This document shows, piece after piece, positions 34,234-43,713 of a stretch of DNA of 64,000 nt. This stretch comes from Chloroflexota bacterium (GTDB lineage Bacteria; Chloroflexota; Anaerolineae; Anaerolineales; Anaerolineaceae), in NCBI GenBank assembly GCA_016887485.1, contig CP069394.1:1488001-1552000 (forward strand), given 5' to 3'. A program made the translations under genes and the position numbers. How positions within the stretch are numbered: the stretch's first letter is position 1; each line of letters begins with the position of its first letter. Under the pieces are notes generated by a model. The model ran no database searches. It had not been told where the DNA came from and was given only the letters and a program-made list of their open reading frames with translations.

Positions 34234-35562
34234 TCAGGCAGGTGGAAAGACCTGCGGCATGGCATCCGGGGCATATTTCTCCACAATCTCAGATGAAATC
34301 CCGTTCAGCCGGCAAATTTCCGCAAAAAGGTCCACACTGGGACGGCGAATCCGCTTTTGAGTTGCTTCATCCAGCCCCCAAAGACCAAAATGTTGGGTCC
34401 AGCCGCGCTCCCACTCAAAGTTATCCACCAGTGTCCAATGGAAATAACCCCGAACCGGCGCGTTATCATTGATGACCCGCCAGAGCGAGTGTAAATGTTC
34501 GACAAGGTAACGTGGACGTAGTTCATCGGCGGAATCATCCACCCCATTTTCAGTAATGTAGATTGGCTTGCCAAACTGCATCCCCCACCGGACACAAGCC
34601 TCCATGCCCTCCGGCTGGTGAGCGATGAAACCGGTCTCGCTCAACAAGGCGTCTTTCGGAAAACTGCGTTCAACAAACATCTGATCCTTTGCTTTCAGGC
34701 TTAACCGGACCAGGTCATTGGCGTAGTAATTCAATCCGATAAAATCCTGGGTGCCAACGGCCTCTGGGATGCTTTCCTTCTTGATCACCGCGTTGAAGTT
34801 GCCATCCACCAGTGTTTGCGGGAAGAGATTATTAAAGAACTGGTTGAATAGTTTTGCCAGCCAGCGATCGGCGGGGAACCAGGTCGCCGGTTTGAATTGG
34901 CGGTAATGATAGGATGAGCCAACCTGTGCATCCGGTTGGATCTCGTGGATCACGCGGTAGGCGCGGGCATGCGCTATGACCATATGCTTCAGCACCTGAT
35001 AAGCCGCTTTGATATCCTTCTTGCCTGGTGGGAACAAACCCACAAGATAGGCGCTAAGGGCAAACACTTCGGGCTCGTTAATCGTCACCCAGAGGTTGCA
35101 ATAGGGCGAAAGGGCTTCCACTGCCTTTTCCGTGAATTTAATAAAGTGGTCGATGATGTCAGGATTCTCCCAACCCCCCATTTCGGCCACCCAGAGCGGC
35201 TCGCTGAAGTGGTGCAGGGTGACCATCGGAACCATCCCCCGGTTTTTCAGCCCAGTCAGCATCTCCCGGTAATAATCCAGAGCCGTCTCATCCCAGCGAT
35301 CTGGTGCGGGTTGAATGCGGCTCCAGGCAATGGATAGGCGATGAGCATTCTGAAAAGTGGTTTGCGCCCGGTCAAAATCCTCCCGCCAGCGGCCTCCCCA
35401 CCAGTCACATTCCAGGCCGGACCGCTGACCTTCCATAATTCGACCTTCTTCCTGCTCCCAGGCCGACCAGGTGTTATTGGGATTGCGGCCCTCCACCTGC
35501 GCAGCAGCGGTTGCTGCTCCCCAGAGGAAACCTTCTGGAAAATAATAAGTGCCTTCAGGCAT
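34234..35562 (-). CDS. Glycoside hydrolase family 1 (beta-glucosidase-type)
   Basis: A 442-residue retaining beta-glycosidase, (beta/alpha)8 fold. The acid/base is Glu163 in TINEPE and the nucleophile is Glu338 in YITENG. GFLWGAATAAAQVEG at the N-terminus and the C-terminal FEWERGWTQHFGL are typical of GH1. It probably cleaves beta-glucosides or related sugars, in the cytoplasm since no signal is seen. The ATG at 35562 is preferred to an in-frame GTG four codons upstream. It stands next to, but is not part of, the phage-derived island that begins at 35.7 kb. Confidence 0.94.
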   Translation of the reverse strand: MPEGTYYFPEGFLWGAATAAAQVEGRNPNNTWSAWEQEEGRIMEGQRSGLECDWWGGRWREDFDRAQTTFQNAHRLSIAWSRIQPAPDRWDETALDYYREMLTGLKNRGMVPMVTLHHFSEPLWVAEMGGWENPDIIDHFIKFTEKAVEALSPYCNLWVTINEPEVFALSAYLVGLFPPGKKDIKAAYQVLKHMVIAHARAYRVIHEIQPDAQVGSSYHYRQFKPATWFPADRWLAKLFNQFFNNLFPQTLVDGNFNAVIKKESIPEAVGTQDFIGLNYYANDLVRLSLKAKDQMFVERSFPKDALLSETGFIAHQPEGMEACVRWGMQFGKPIYITENGVDDSADELRPRYLVEHLHSLWRVINDNAPVRGYFHWTLVDNFEWERGWTQHFGLWGLDEATQKRIRRPSVDLFAEICRLNGISSEIVEKYAPDAMPQVFPPA

Positions 35563-35664
35563 AATGAACTTCACTCCTGATCACATTCATTAACTGTGTT
35601 TGAACGCTATAAATCATAACGTATTTTAGGAAGGCGGGAAAGGTAAAAAAGTATGCGGAACCAA

Positions 35665-35686
35665 AAGCGCTCCCTAAGGAGCGCCT
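35665..35686 (-). terminator. Terminator at the end of the packaging island
   Basis: The stem GCGCTCC-CTAA-GGAGCGC lies 28 bases after the last gene of the island. On the minus strand it is followed by TTTTGG, a short T run. It marks the likely 3' end of the island transcript. Confidence 0.65.
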
Positions 35687-35711
35687 GTATGTCCCAGCTA
35701 TCGTCATTTGA

Positions 35712-37268
35712 TTAACCAAACCCACCCTCTCCATCCAATGTACGGATTTCAAGATTGCCGGTTTGGGGCCAATATTCTGCCCCTGCAATGAAACAAGCCG
35801 GCAGCCGTTTTTTATCCCAGGGCAGATTGATCCGGCTTGCACCGGAGAAACGAGCAAACCGCCCCACCGGCGGCCGCCAGCGAGTCAATGGCACGCCTTC
35901 CCGGGTATAGAACTGGCTGAACTGATCCATATACACGTCCACTTCATCAGGATCAGGTTGTTCATAAAAGCGCAGATGCCGGTTAGACGTGACCTGCGCC
36001 AAAACCAACCGTTGATTTGCCGTCCCCAGAACCATCAACTTCCTGATCTCCTCCAGACAGGTCAGCCCATCCTTACGATATGGAGAAGCACCAACGCCGG
36101 TCAGCGCCGCTGTGATCTTTGGGAAGAACTGCCCGCCGGAACCGGCTATCGCCAATAACTGCTCCGATGTGTCCGTAACGCACACCAGTCGGAAGTAGAC
36201 ATCCGGGCGATCAGTTGGTGGGAAGAGTTCCCAGCTATTAGTGGATTGATTGTAATAACGTCCCACACCACCTTTAAAATTCATACTCTCATCTATCCGG
36301 AGGATGAAATATTCTGAGCTGTTCACCCCATCCGGATCCAGAGAAATCCAATAACGTTCCCCAGCTATGAGGGGATAGGGTGTTGAAAACACGAAATTTG
36401 CCCAGGTATACCCATTCTCCACCAGGTCCACCGGGTTGAAAGGCTCACTGGTTGCCAGTACAGCCCCGGGATACCAGTCATTGTTCGCATGCAAGCGTGC
36501 CGTCAGCGTGCGGGTTGCACCCCCAACATTCCGCACCAAAAAACTTGCCATTTTTAAAGCACAATTTATTTCGGGTGTGAAAGATTGACCAACGTATTTC
36601 GCGCTCGTGTAACGGCCAAAGGTAAATGACCCCGGACCAGGACCATAATTCGCATAAAACCCTTCCAACTGGGTATAGGGCTGCCATCCCAAGGTTTTGA
36701 ACCACCCCGCACAGATCAGCCTGCCCTGCACTGGGCCGTTATCCTTTCGCTGGGTCAAGCGAGAGACTGGCCTGGCATGCTGCTCGAGCCAGGTGTCCCG
36801 TAAGGCCTCAGCGTGAGGAGAATCAATGTTGGTCTTTCGCAGCAATTTCGTCTTGATCCCATAATCCACCTGTGAGCGCAGGTCTTCAGCCACATCCGTC
36901 AGGTTGCGATCCCCGGGTAACGTAGCCGGGGATGTGTAATCATATTGAACACTGACCTGATTAGCGAGGTCTTCCAGAGATACTCTAACCTCCACTTCTT
37001 CAAGCTCCACCTGCACTTCCTCAATATACCCCCACCAGACCGGTTCTCCCTGTCCGTCACGAACGGTGACACCACAGCGCAGCAGGTTCACCAAATCCAG
37101 CAACTCATCTTTTGGCCCATCAACCAGCAATTCCGCCTTTTCCGGCCCGCCAAATGCAGACCAGGTCAGGTGAATCGGTCTGACCGGCAGCCTGAGGTGT
37201 ATCGGCTGGGTAAAATCCCGTTGAAGGATTTCGGTCGTAAAAACGTCTGAATCATTCATGTTTGTCAT
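35712..37268 (-). CDS. Phage-type tail-associated structural protein with jelly-roll domain
   Basis: A 518-residue protein, last gene of the island. The N-terminal 130 residues, with short strands and IHLTWSAFGG and WWGYIEEVQVEL, are like tail baseplate or hub proteins. The middle (about 235-380) has FGRYTSAKYVGQSFTPE, VENGYTWANFVF, AGERYWISLDPDG, with the pattern of the choice-of-anchor R or a carbohydrate-binding jelly roll. The C-terminus has more tail-like strands. A role in adsorption or tail-tip formation is inferred from position. The ATG at 37268 has AAGGAGG. An in-frame start 31 codons upstream overlaps the previous gene. Confidence 0.55.
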   Translation of the reverse strand: MTNMNDSDVFTTEILQRDFTQPIHLRLPVRPIHLTWSAFGGPEKAELLVDGPKDELLDLVNLLRCGVTVRDGQGEPVWWGYIEEVQVELEEVEVRVSLEDLANQVSVQYDYTSPATLPGDRNLTDVAEDLRSQVDYGIKTKLLRKTNIDSPHAEALRDTWLEQHARPVSRLTQRKDNGPVQGRLICAGWFKTLGWQPYTQLEGFYANYGPGPGSFTFGRYTSAKYVGQSFTPEINCALKMASFLVRNVGGATRTLTARLHANNDWYPGAVLATSEPFNPVDLVENGYTWANFVFSTPYPLIAGERYWISLDPDGVNSSEYFILRIDESMNFKGGVGRYYNQSTNSWELFPPTDRPDVYFRLVCVTDTSEQLLAIAGSGGQFFPKITAALTGVGASPYRKDGLTCLEEIRKLMVLGTANQRLVLAQVTSNRHLRFYEQPDPDEVDVYMDQFSQFYTREGVPLTRWRPPVGRFARFSGASRINLPWDKKRLPACFIAGAEYWPQTGNLEIRTLDGEGGFG

Positions 37269-37281
37269 CCTGCCTCCTTCA

Positions 37282-38628
37282 CTAAAGAATCCGTTTTCGG
37301 GGCCGGTAATACAACCGTAGATTGAACGTCCGGAAGATGTCCATCTCATTATTCTCATCAACCACCATCACAAACAGCCGATGGTAATGACCAGGAAAAA
37401 GAGTCAAAGGCGCACCCTGCCGGATATGCGCCACAATCTCTTCATCATTGGAAGAAAAATTAGCGGTATGCCGGTTGAGGAAATTTTCATCAAGCAATCT
37501 TCCATCTTCATAGATCTCATAGAAAGCCAGAAAATTCGCGCCGGGTTCCAGGGGCAAAAAGGTCAGGCAGTCAAAGTCAATCGTGTAGGCGGCGTCTGTT
37601 TCATGTAAGCCATACAGGAACAGATCCAGCGGATGAGGTTGGGTTTCATTCAACAGCTTATTGGGTGGGATCTGTATCGGTGGAAATAACACATATCCAT
37701 AATCAGGATCCACATAGACACTCTCACCTTCCCAGAGCATTTTCAACCCGGATTGAATATTAAGCCGTAGATAAAGATCCTCATTTGCCGGCATGTTGTA
37801 AAAACGCAGCACCGGACGGAAGGATAAGCCTGCCATTTTCTTAACCCTGTCACTATCGAAATACCAGCCACCCAGGGGTTTCCATTCCGTCTCAGACCAG
37901 GTGACTCGAAGATACCGTTCATTGACGCCATCCGGTACGCTCAACGCCGTGCCCCCGGAGAAATCCCCCGCATAACAAAACAGCTTTCTCTCCGCCAGGG
38001 CCTCCGGATGATGGTAAATCCCCACAAAGGCATCGTGCAGGACACCAGCCTCGTTGGTGTTGATCAATTCCAAACGCAGTGGGGCGGGCAGATCCGTGTT
38101 GAAGTCGCCAGGCTTGATCAGAACGCTATTAACGTGACCGCTGTGGGCATCGGTATGGTTGATCAGATCCGCCCCGCCCAGGACATCCTCAACACTGCCC
38201 ACGGTTAACGGCAGCTCCACAGGATCAGCGTCGTAATGGTTCGCCCGAGTGAAGTGCAATGTCAGCAGCAATGACCCCGTGAGACGGGTTTGGGGGCTGT
38301 CGGGGTTCGCCTGGATCTCAAGAGTGTTCAGCAGGCAGTAATAATAGCCATCGCCTGCCGTCATCTGGAACCTGAGACACTGCGGCGCCGGGTAGCCGGT
38401 CTGGTGATAGAGCAGATTACGCTGCCGGATCGTCTCCAATGCCGCCACACCTTCGGCTAGTTCATTCGGCGTCCCTTCCAGGCTCAACTGGATCGTCTCA
38501 GCCACCTCCTCCCCCGTCCCAAACACAGGCTGATAATCCGCCTGTTTAAACGGGGCGATGATTCCCTCGCCATGAAGCACCAGCCATTCCCCAATGGGAT
38601 CGTAACTGCCAATCGCAATCTGGTTCAT
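37282..38628 (-). CDS. Phage tail-like structural protein
   Basis: A 448-residue protein rich in beta strands, with an N-terminal segment (IGSYDPIGEWLVLHGEGIIAP, cited in part) and LRFQMTAGDGYYYCLL that resemble distal-tail or tail-tube-related folds. No catalytic motif is present. The assignment rests mainly on being between the head-tail genes and the tail-tip-like gene. Its ATG at 38628 overlaps the stop of the upstream gene (ATGA), and GGAGGAG precedes it. Confidence 0.5.
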   Translation of the reverse strand: MNQIAIGSYDPIGEWLVLHGEGIIAPFKQADYQPVFGTGEEVAETIQLSLEGTPNELAEGVAALETIRQRNLLYHQTGYPAPQCLRFQMTAGDGYYYCLLNTLEIQANPDSPQTRLTGSLLLTLHFTRANHYDADPVELPLTVGSVEDVLGGADLINHTDAHSGHVNSVLIKPGDFNTDLPAPLRLELINTNEAGVLHDAFVGIYHHPEALAERKLFCYAGDFSGGTALSVPDGVNERYLRVTWSETEWKPLGGWYFDSDRVKKMAGLSFRPVLRFYNMPANEDLYLRLNIQSGLKMLWEGESVYVDPDYGYVLFPPIQIPPNKLLNETQPHPLDLFLYGLHETDAAYTIDFDCLTFLPLEPGANFLAFYEIYEDGRLLDENFLNRHTANFSSNDEEIVAHIRQGAPLTLFPGHYHRLFVMVVDENNEMDIFRTFNLRLYYRPRKRIL

Positions 38629-39044
38629 TCGTTCTCCTCCCACTCCCAGTTATCATATGGAACCGTTGCCGCCTTCTGATGGGTGGCGGCTTTGACCTCC
38701 CCCAGCATCACCTGAAAGCGAGCCATATGGGCCGAGGCCCAGGATGCCATGGCGTCCGGCAGGTCTTCCCGAGCGCGGGCATCATCAAACCGCCCAGTAG
38801 CGCGCAGGGTAAGCCCATAGGCCACCGCCCCCACCACCAGCACATGCTGATGATCGTCATCTAAATTGGTGACGGCCGCGCCGTCCAGCCCTTCCAAAGT
38901 CAGGGATTCATCCAACACCCGCCCAATTGCCAGCAGGGCCGATCGGATGGCCGATTCCAACAAAGCATCGCTCCAGATCAACTTGCCGGTGTCGTTCAGG
39001 TGGGCGCTCACCTTTGTTTTGATATCCGAAAGGGTCAGGCTCAT
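38625..39044 (-). CDS. Phage head-tail connector-like protein
   Basis: A 139-residue protein, mostly helical, with ALLESAIRSALLAIGRVL, VGAVAYGLTLRATGRFDDA and WASAHMARFQVMLGE. The length and helical layout match gp6-like head-tail connector proteins, and it sits where connectors do, after the capsid gene in transcription order. The match is weak. It overlaps the preceding gene by 4 bases and the next by 4 bases, so it is tightly coupled. Confidence 0.5.
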   Translation of the reverse strand: MSLTLSDIKTKVSAHLNDTGKLIWSDALLESAIRSALLAIGRVLDESLTLEGLDGAAVTNLDDDHQHVLVVGAVAYGLTLRATGRFDDARAREDLPDAMASWASAHMARFQVMLGEVKAATHQKAATVPYDNWEWEENE

Positions 39045-39232
39045 TTGATCCCCTCCACTTTCTGCTTCTCAACAGCCTTGCGCACTTCCGCCGCCGTGAA
39101 AACAACCTTGCGCCCCTCCGGGCCGATCACCACCAGGGTGCCATCTACGCGCTGAAGATAATCCAGGGGGGTGCCGCCCACCAAGGCAGCGGCTACTTTC
39201 TCAATCGGGTTCGTTTTCCTGCGTGCCATCAT
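39041..39232 (-). CDS. Small hypothetical island protein
   Basis: A 63-residue basic protein (RRKTNPIEKVAAALVGG, VFTAAEVRKAVEKQKVEG) with an AAGGAGG element before tandem ATG codons. It overlaps the next gene by 4 bases. It is short and has no recognised family, but the coupling and position support it as a real island gene. Confidence 0.5.
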   Translation of the reverse strand: MMARRKTNPIEKVAAALVGGTPLDYLQRVDGTLVVIGPEGRKVVFTAAEVRKAVEKQKVEGIK

Positions 39233-39290
39233 GCCTCCTTTTCATCAACCGGCTCCCCTGTGAACGGAGAGCCGGTTCCATTTATTTCTT

Positions 39291-39482
39291 CTAGGCAGCC
39301 CTACTCAGGCCGTCTTCAATCCCCGTGCCAAGGATATAAGCCACCAGCACATAGATCACAGCGGTGAGTTGTTCCTCAGCCAGCGGGAAATCCGGCTGCC
39401 AGGCCTTAACAATCACCAGAGCCAGGCCAATCAATGCCGCCCAGAACTTGCGGCTGCCAAGTAGTTGTTTGAATTTTTCCAT
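39291..39482 (-). CDS. Holin-like small membrane protein
   Basis: A 63-residue protein with two hydrophobic helices (about 10-28 and 38-58) and a short charged C-terminus. This is the size and layout of a class II holin, and a GH25 endolysin lies in the same island. Holins open the membrane so the endolysin can reach the wall. The function is inferred from size, topology and context. Confidence 0.6.
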   Translation of the reverse strand: MEKFKQLLGSRKFWAALIGLALVIVKAWQPDFPLAEEQLTAVIYVLVAYILGTGIEDGLSRAA

Positions 39483-39583
39483 CAGACCCTCCCAGGTTGA
39501 TTTTCTTTATTGCGGACCTGCCCCACCCGATGGCAAAGCAGGTCCCATCGAAGGAGAAAAATATGAAGCTAATCCAGCTATGA

Positions 39584-41521
39584 TCAGGCCGGCACGTTAT
39601 TCTTGTGCAGCGGGCGGAAATCGTTCACCCAAACAGCCAAATAGTGCCGGACTTTCAAGCGGTGTTCATCGTTCATGAAGACCGCCGGGCTGAGTTCATC
39701 GCCTGCCACATAGATCTCAGGCAAGATCCCGAACCGCTCACCGACATAAACTGCCGGAGCAATCACCGGGTCACAAACAGCGGCCCAGTCATCGGCATCC
39801 GTCCATTCCGGAACCAACACCGGCACTGCAGTACCCTTGAGGATGTTGTCATAGACATAATCCTGCTCCCGCACAAATTCACCTTGCAGGATCTGGAAAG
39901 CCGTCTTTTGCAAACTGCGGGACACCAGCAAATACTTGGGATTGACGGCCATCTTTGGGCCGGTGCCATAATAGGTGGCGGCATTCTTGATCAGCATCGG
40001 CTGGTTATAAACCGCGCCACATACGGCATCCCATTCATCCGCAGTGAGCGCTCCGGTGCGCAGGTTGGCATGCCCGCCCGCGGTTGTGACCGCAGTGGCG
40101 TTGAACAAGGCGCTGGTATCGGCCATGGTGGGGCCAACGCCAGCATTGGCTGTGAAGATCTGGCTGACCAGCTTGGAGATTTTGCGTAAACCAGCCGAAG
40201 CCAGCTCACGGGCATAGGCCTTCAGCTTGCGGGTCTCATCCCGATCGATCAGTTCCAGCGTGAGGGGAATATAGCCGCCATATTTGACGAAGCTGGCCGT
40301 CTCAGGTGAATCACCCACCACCAATTCAGTATAGGTTCCGCCCTCAGCCACAGTCGGCAGGTCACCCACCGTCCCAACCAGGGTACCGGTGATGTCATTG
40401 AGTGTGTTGAAGTGTTCGGTGACGGCGATCTGCTGCCACCAGTTGTAGCCTGCCCGTCCCAGGGCATCCCAGGTATTCACCACCAGCTTATTCAACGCAT
40501 TCTTCACCAAACCCGTGAAGTCCGCGGTGGTCGCCAACTGCGCCCGGTTAGGATGGTAACCGCCGTGCAGGTCTGTGTCACCGGTCAGCGTCAGATAGAG
40601 CTCACGGATGCCCGAAAGGCGTGCCACCGAAAGGTTTTGCTGGCTAGCATCCCGGGGGACGCCAAAGAGGTCATCCACAGCCGTCTGCAGCCGCTCTTCC
40701 GAGGTCACCATGCCAGTGATTCGGCCGGGTCCGGCCACTGCAGCAGGCCCGGTCAGCTCCGTGACCATTTGCCGGGCGTCCTCAATCGCCTGCTTGAGCT
40801 GCTCTCCCTCAAAAACCTGCCCATCAAACTGCTTGCGTACCCGATCCGAGACGGGTTTGGGCAGTCTGGCCGCGGCCAAAGCCGAATCCAGCAAATAACC
40901 GCACATCTGCGCCCGCACATCCTGCGTGGTCCCTGTTCCTGTCGTCCCATTTACCCCTGTCGGCATGCCGGCGGTGGGGTCTTTCACTTGCTCATTCATT
41001 TGATATCCTCCATTTTGTTCCTGTTTGTTAAGTTGATTCAATTGACGTAAAAAAGCGCCGCCCCTTGCCGGGTCATAGACCAAATCCACCGAGAAAACCT
41101 TGATGATCTTCTCCACCCGGCGATTCCTGCCCGCAAAGAGCACATCAGCCGAAAAACCGATTTTGTTCACGGCAGTCTCACCCCCCGCAAGCAGTTCCTC
41201 ACCCAGCGCGGTCAGTACCGGACCGCCGGGGCCAAATGCCATCAGAATGGCGCTGATTCCCTGCTGGGCTTCATTCCAGACCGCTTCCCGCAGCACCCCG
41301 CCGATATCCCGCACGGAACGCACGGTTCGGTCATGGTCAATAAAACAGGTCGCCCCTTCCCAAAGTGCCAGGCTAGCCTGTAAAACTTCCGGCGGGAAGA
41401 ACCAACCATTGCCCTCCCCGGCCGTGATCGCCAGCACTTCAAACTTGCCGGGTGAGACTGGTTTAGCGCTGGCTTCCAAAGTCAGGCGGATTTCCTCCTT
41501 TCCCTTCATCCGTTCACTCAT
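39584..41521 (-). CDS. Prohead protease-major capsid fusion
   Basis: A 645-residue protein combining two functions. Residues about 1-165 look like a prohead protease of the S78/U35 type, with His63 in FIDHDRTVRSVRDIGG and Ser124 in NKIGFSADV. Residues about 260-645 look like an HK97-fold major capsid protein (LVGTVGDLPTVAEGGTYTEL, LTLELIDRDETRKL). Between them is a Gly/Thr-rich and helical segment that may act as a scaffold. Codon 175 (ATG at 40999) has GGAGG 8 bases upstream, so a 471-residue capsid-only form is likely. The start at 41521 overlaps the portal gene by 8 bases. Confidence 0.75.
   Translation of the reverse strand: MSERMKGKEEIRLTLEASAKPVSPGKFEVLAITAGEGNGWFFPPEVLQASLALWEGATCFIDHDRTVRSVRDIGGVLREAVWNEAQQGISAILMAFGPGGPVLTALGEELLAGGETAVNKIGFSADVLFAGRNRRVEKIIKVFSVDLVYDPARGGAFLRQLNQLNKQEQNGGYQMNEQVKDPTAGMPTGVNGTTGTGTTQDVRAQMCGYLLDSALAAARLPKPVSDRVRKQFDGQVFEGEQLKQAIEDARQMVTELTGPAAVAGPGRITGMVTSEERLQTAVDDLFGVPRDASQQNLSVARLSGIRELYLTLTGDTDLHGGYHPNRAQLATTADFTGLVKNALNKLVVNTWDALGRAGYNWWQQIAVTEHFNTLNDITGTLVGTVGDLPTVAEGGTYTELVVGDSPETASFVKYGGYIPLTLELIDRDETRKLKAYARELASAGLRKISKLVSQIFTANAGVGPTMADTSALFNATAVTTAGGHANLRTGALTADEWDAVCGAVYNQPMLIKNAATYYGTGPKMAVNPKYLLVSRSLQKTAFQILQGEFVREQDYVYDNILKGTAVPVLVPEWTDADDWAAVCDPVIAPAVYVGERFGILPEIYVAGDELSPAVFMNDEHRLKVRHYLAVWVNDFRPLHKNNVPA
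40999..41011 (-). promoter_or_regulatory. Internal ribosome binding site in the protease-capsid gene
   Basis: On the minus strand, TGGAGGATATCAAATG lies in frame inside the gene. It has near-ideal spacing for re-initiation at ATG 40999 and would make the scaffold-capsid part alone. This is seen in the sequence; the use of the site is inference. Confidence 0.6.
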
Positions 41522-42842
41522 CTTCACGCTCCTTTCCGGGGGCCTCAGGTGTCCCTGCCCGTTCCAACAGGGCATCCAGGTCCACCTCTTCCCCCACAAA
41601 TCGATAGACCACCCGCAGATACTCCCGGGCATCTATCAAACCGGCCTGATAAAGCCCCTCAAACAGCGGTCCGATCTTGCCCCCCGATTCAGCCAGATCC
41701 ACATTATCCCGAGCGGTAATATCCGCACCATGCACGGTGATGACTGCACCTGCATCCACCTGTCCATCCACCAGTGACCGCCGCTGCAGAACGACACCCA
41801 GCAGGTCTTTCAACATCCAGAGGAAAAATCGCTGGCGCTGTTCAAACTTGCGGTGGGTCGGTGAACCGGCAGCCTCCGCTGTGGTCCGGGTGGCGCTTTC
41901 GGGCTCCGCCAAAAAGTGCATCGGTACGCCCGCCCCCGCCGCGATCATCTTCTTGAGCGCCAGGCCATCGGTCTGGGCGTCCAGCGCTTCCAGCTTGGGT
42001 GAGATCACCGACCAATCCTCGCTCTCATCGGTCACCAGGATTGACCCCGGTGAAGGTGGATTGGCGGCCAGTTCCAGTTGGCGGGTGCGGCGGGCGGTCT
42101 CTGAGGTGAAGGCTGCTTTAACCCGGTAGATAAAGGCGTTGCGGAAGTGATTCAGCCGCATCCGATCCTCCAGCCAGGCTGCATACCGCCGCAGCCAGAT
42201 CAACAGCGGCGCCAAATCCGATTCCCCCCACTGCGCCCCGGCAGGTCGGTTAACGGCATAATGCAGCATCACCGCCGGGAAGGTACCTCCCTCGCCCAAG
42301 CCGTCCCCAGCAGCGTCATAAGCCGGGTAGACCTGTCCATCCTTATCTGCAAAGGCCAGTGATTGTTCAATATCATTCTCAGCCGAATCGATCCGGTCAA
42401 TATCCGCTGCTGGCACCACCCGCAGGTAGGACATCCCCACCCGGTCGGTGGAGATCAACAGGAAAAGGTTCCCCGAGCGGGTCAGCTCATCACAGAGCTC
42501 CACCATCCTTATCGCCATCCGGTTGAGCGGGTGCGACCAGAAGGCCCGCAGGAACTCCTGTGAAGGGGTATGGCCGCACTCAATATCCACCCCGCCACCA
42601 ACCACATATTCGCTGGTCAACTCCACTAACCGCCGGGCCAGAGGATCACTCCGCCAGGCATCCAAACAAGCTTCCAACACGGTCTCGCGGTCCGGGTTCA
42701 ACCGGTCACGGGGGGAATCATCCAGCCGGCGCACCCCCACTAAAAAAGTATTGTCATCCTCGATCACAGCTAGCCTTTCCCGCACAGTCCGGTCCACCAG
42801 GGGCTGGAACCAGCGGCTAAACAATCGTTCTGCCAGTGACAT
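41514..42842 (-). CDS. Phage portal protein
   Basis: A 442-residue protein of HK97/lambda portal type. It has the N-terminal SLAERLFSRWFQPLVDR, the middle ELCDELTRSGNLFLLIS, a clip region near DIDRIDS, and the helical wing-stem pattern LRLNHFRNAFIYRVKA with AGVPMHFLAEPESATRTTAEAAG. The portal forms a dodecamer at one vertex and lets DNA in. AAGGAGG precedes the ATG at 42842. It lies between the endolysin and protease-capsid genes, and its end overlaps the latter by 8 bases. Confidence 0.8.
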   Translation of the reverse strand: MSLAERLFSRWFQPLVDRTVRERLAVIEDDNTFLVGVRRLDDSPRDRLNPDRETVLEACLDAWRSDPLARRLVELTSEYVVGGGVDIECGHTPSQEFLRAFWSHPLNRMAIRMVELCDELTRSGNLFLLISTDRVGMSYLRVVPAADIDRIDSAENDIEQSLAFADKDGQVYPAYDAAGDGLGEGGTFPAVMLHYAVNRPAGAQWGESDLAPLLIWLRRYAAWLEDRMRLNHFRNAFIYRVKAAFTSETARRTRQLELAANPPSPGSILVTDESEDWSVISPKLEALDAQTDGLALKKMIAAGAGVPMHFLAEPESATRTTAEAAGSPTHRKFEQRQRFFLWMLKDLLGVVLQRRSLVDGQVDAGAVITVHGADITARDNVDLAESGGKIGPLFEGLYQAGLIDAREYLRVVYRFVGEEVDLDALLERAGTPEAPGKEREDE

Positions 42843-42843
42843 T

Positions 42844-43620
42844 TCATAACCTCCTTTCTTCGTTCTCTCGTAAGTCAATTGAATGAACCGGGCAGACCTG
42901 CTGATCCAACGGGCAGATCACCGTCTGAGGTGCTTCGTCCCCGATAAAAGCCGCCAGGTCCGCCTCGGTCCCGTTCCAGCGGTTATAGTCCATGTAATGC
43001 GCGGCTTCCGCCCCAATCGAAGCCCCGCGGGCTGCCGTCTGGTGGATCAGCCAATCCGCAACCCCCTGCGGCAGAGCCGGTGGGCAGGGATGCTCCGGTG
43101 TATAGAGCGGATAGGGCCAGGGCCAGCGATACTGCGCCAGCCACCAGTGCACCTCCGGCAGGTCGGCCACCCGCAGGTATTGATCCACCCATCCCGCCCG
43201 TGAATAGAGCACAGGGGTGCGCCCGCTGCGTTTCTGCATGATCCGGCAGGCTTCGGCAGTGGTGGCTGTGATCCTGGCAGGCGAAAAGCCGTGATCCAGC
43301 TCCAAATCCAGCACCAGAGGGATCCGGTTTAGATTGGCGTCCCCCAGAATGCGGAAGAAATTATCCATCTGCGCCTCCGCCGATTCGCCTGGGTAAAGCA
43401 CATGGTAGGCCAGGCGTGCCCTGCCAATCCGTCCTGCTTCGGTAAAGTAAGTGCTGAACCAGGGGTCCTGATAACCCCAGGAAATCCCCGCCCGCATGGC
43501 AATGAAGGCCACCCGGGGTTCATGGACCGCGATCCGGTCAAAATCGACCTGAATCTTGCCGTCCGGGGATGTGTTGTAACGGGATAAGTCAATCCCAAAT
43601 GCGAATATCTCATTTGCCAT
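42844..43620 (-). CDS. GH25 lysozyme-type endolysin
   Basis: A 258-residue muramidase of glycoside hydrolase family 25. The active-site Asp is in FGIDLSRYN and the acid-base region in LDLELDHG. WLAQYRWPWPYPLY and WLIHQTAARG complete the fold. It cleaves the N-acetylmuramic acid-N-acetylglucosamine bond in peptidoglycan. There is no signal peptide, so export needs the holin-like protein. A short Cys-containing tail follows the catalytic domain. Its place between terminase and portal is unusual, as lysis genes usually lie after the tail genes. Confidence 0.86.
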   Translation of the reverse strand: MANEIFAFGIDLSRYNTSPDGKIQVDFDRIAVHEPRVAFIAMRAGISWGYQDPWFSTYFTEAGRIGRARLAYHVLYPGESAEAQMDNFFRILGDANLNRIPLVLDLELDHGFSPARITATTAEACRIMQKRSGRTPVLYSRAGWVDQYLRVADLPEVHWWLAQYRWPWPYPLYTPEHPCPPALPQGVADWLIHQTAARGASIGAEAAHYMDYNRWNGTEADLAAFIGDEAPQTVICPLDQQVCPVHSIDLRENEERRL

Positions 43621-43713
43621 CAATAAATCTCCTAATCAAACAACCCATATCAACCCCACTCCGCTTACGCTTCAGGGGTTCCGCTTCGCTCCACCCCAAA
43701 TGCCATTTCATCA

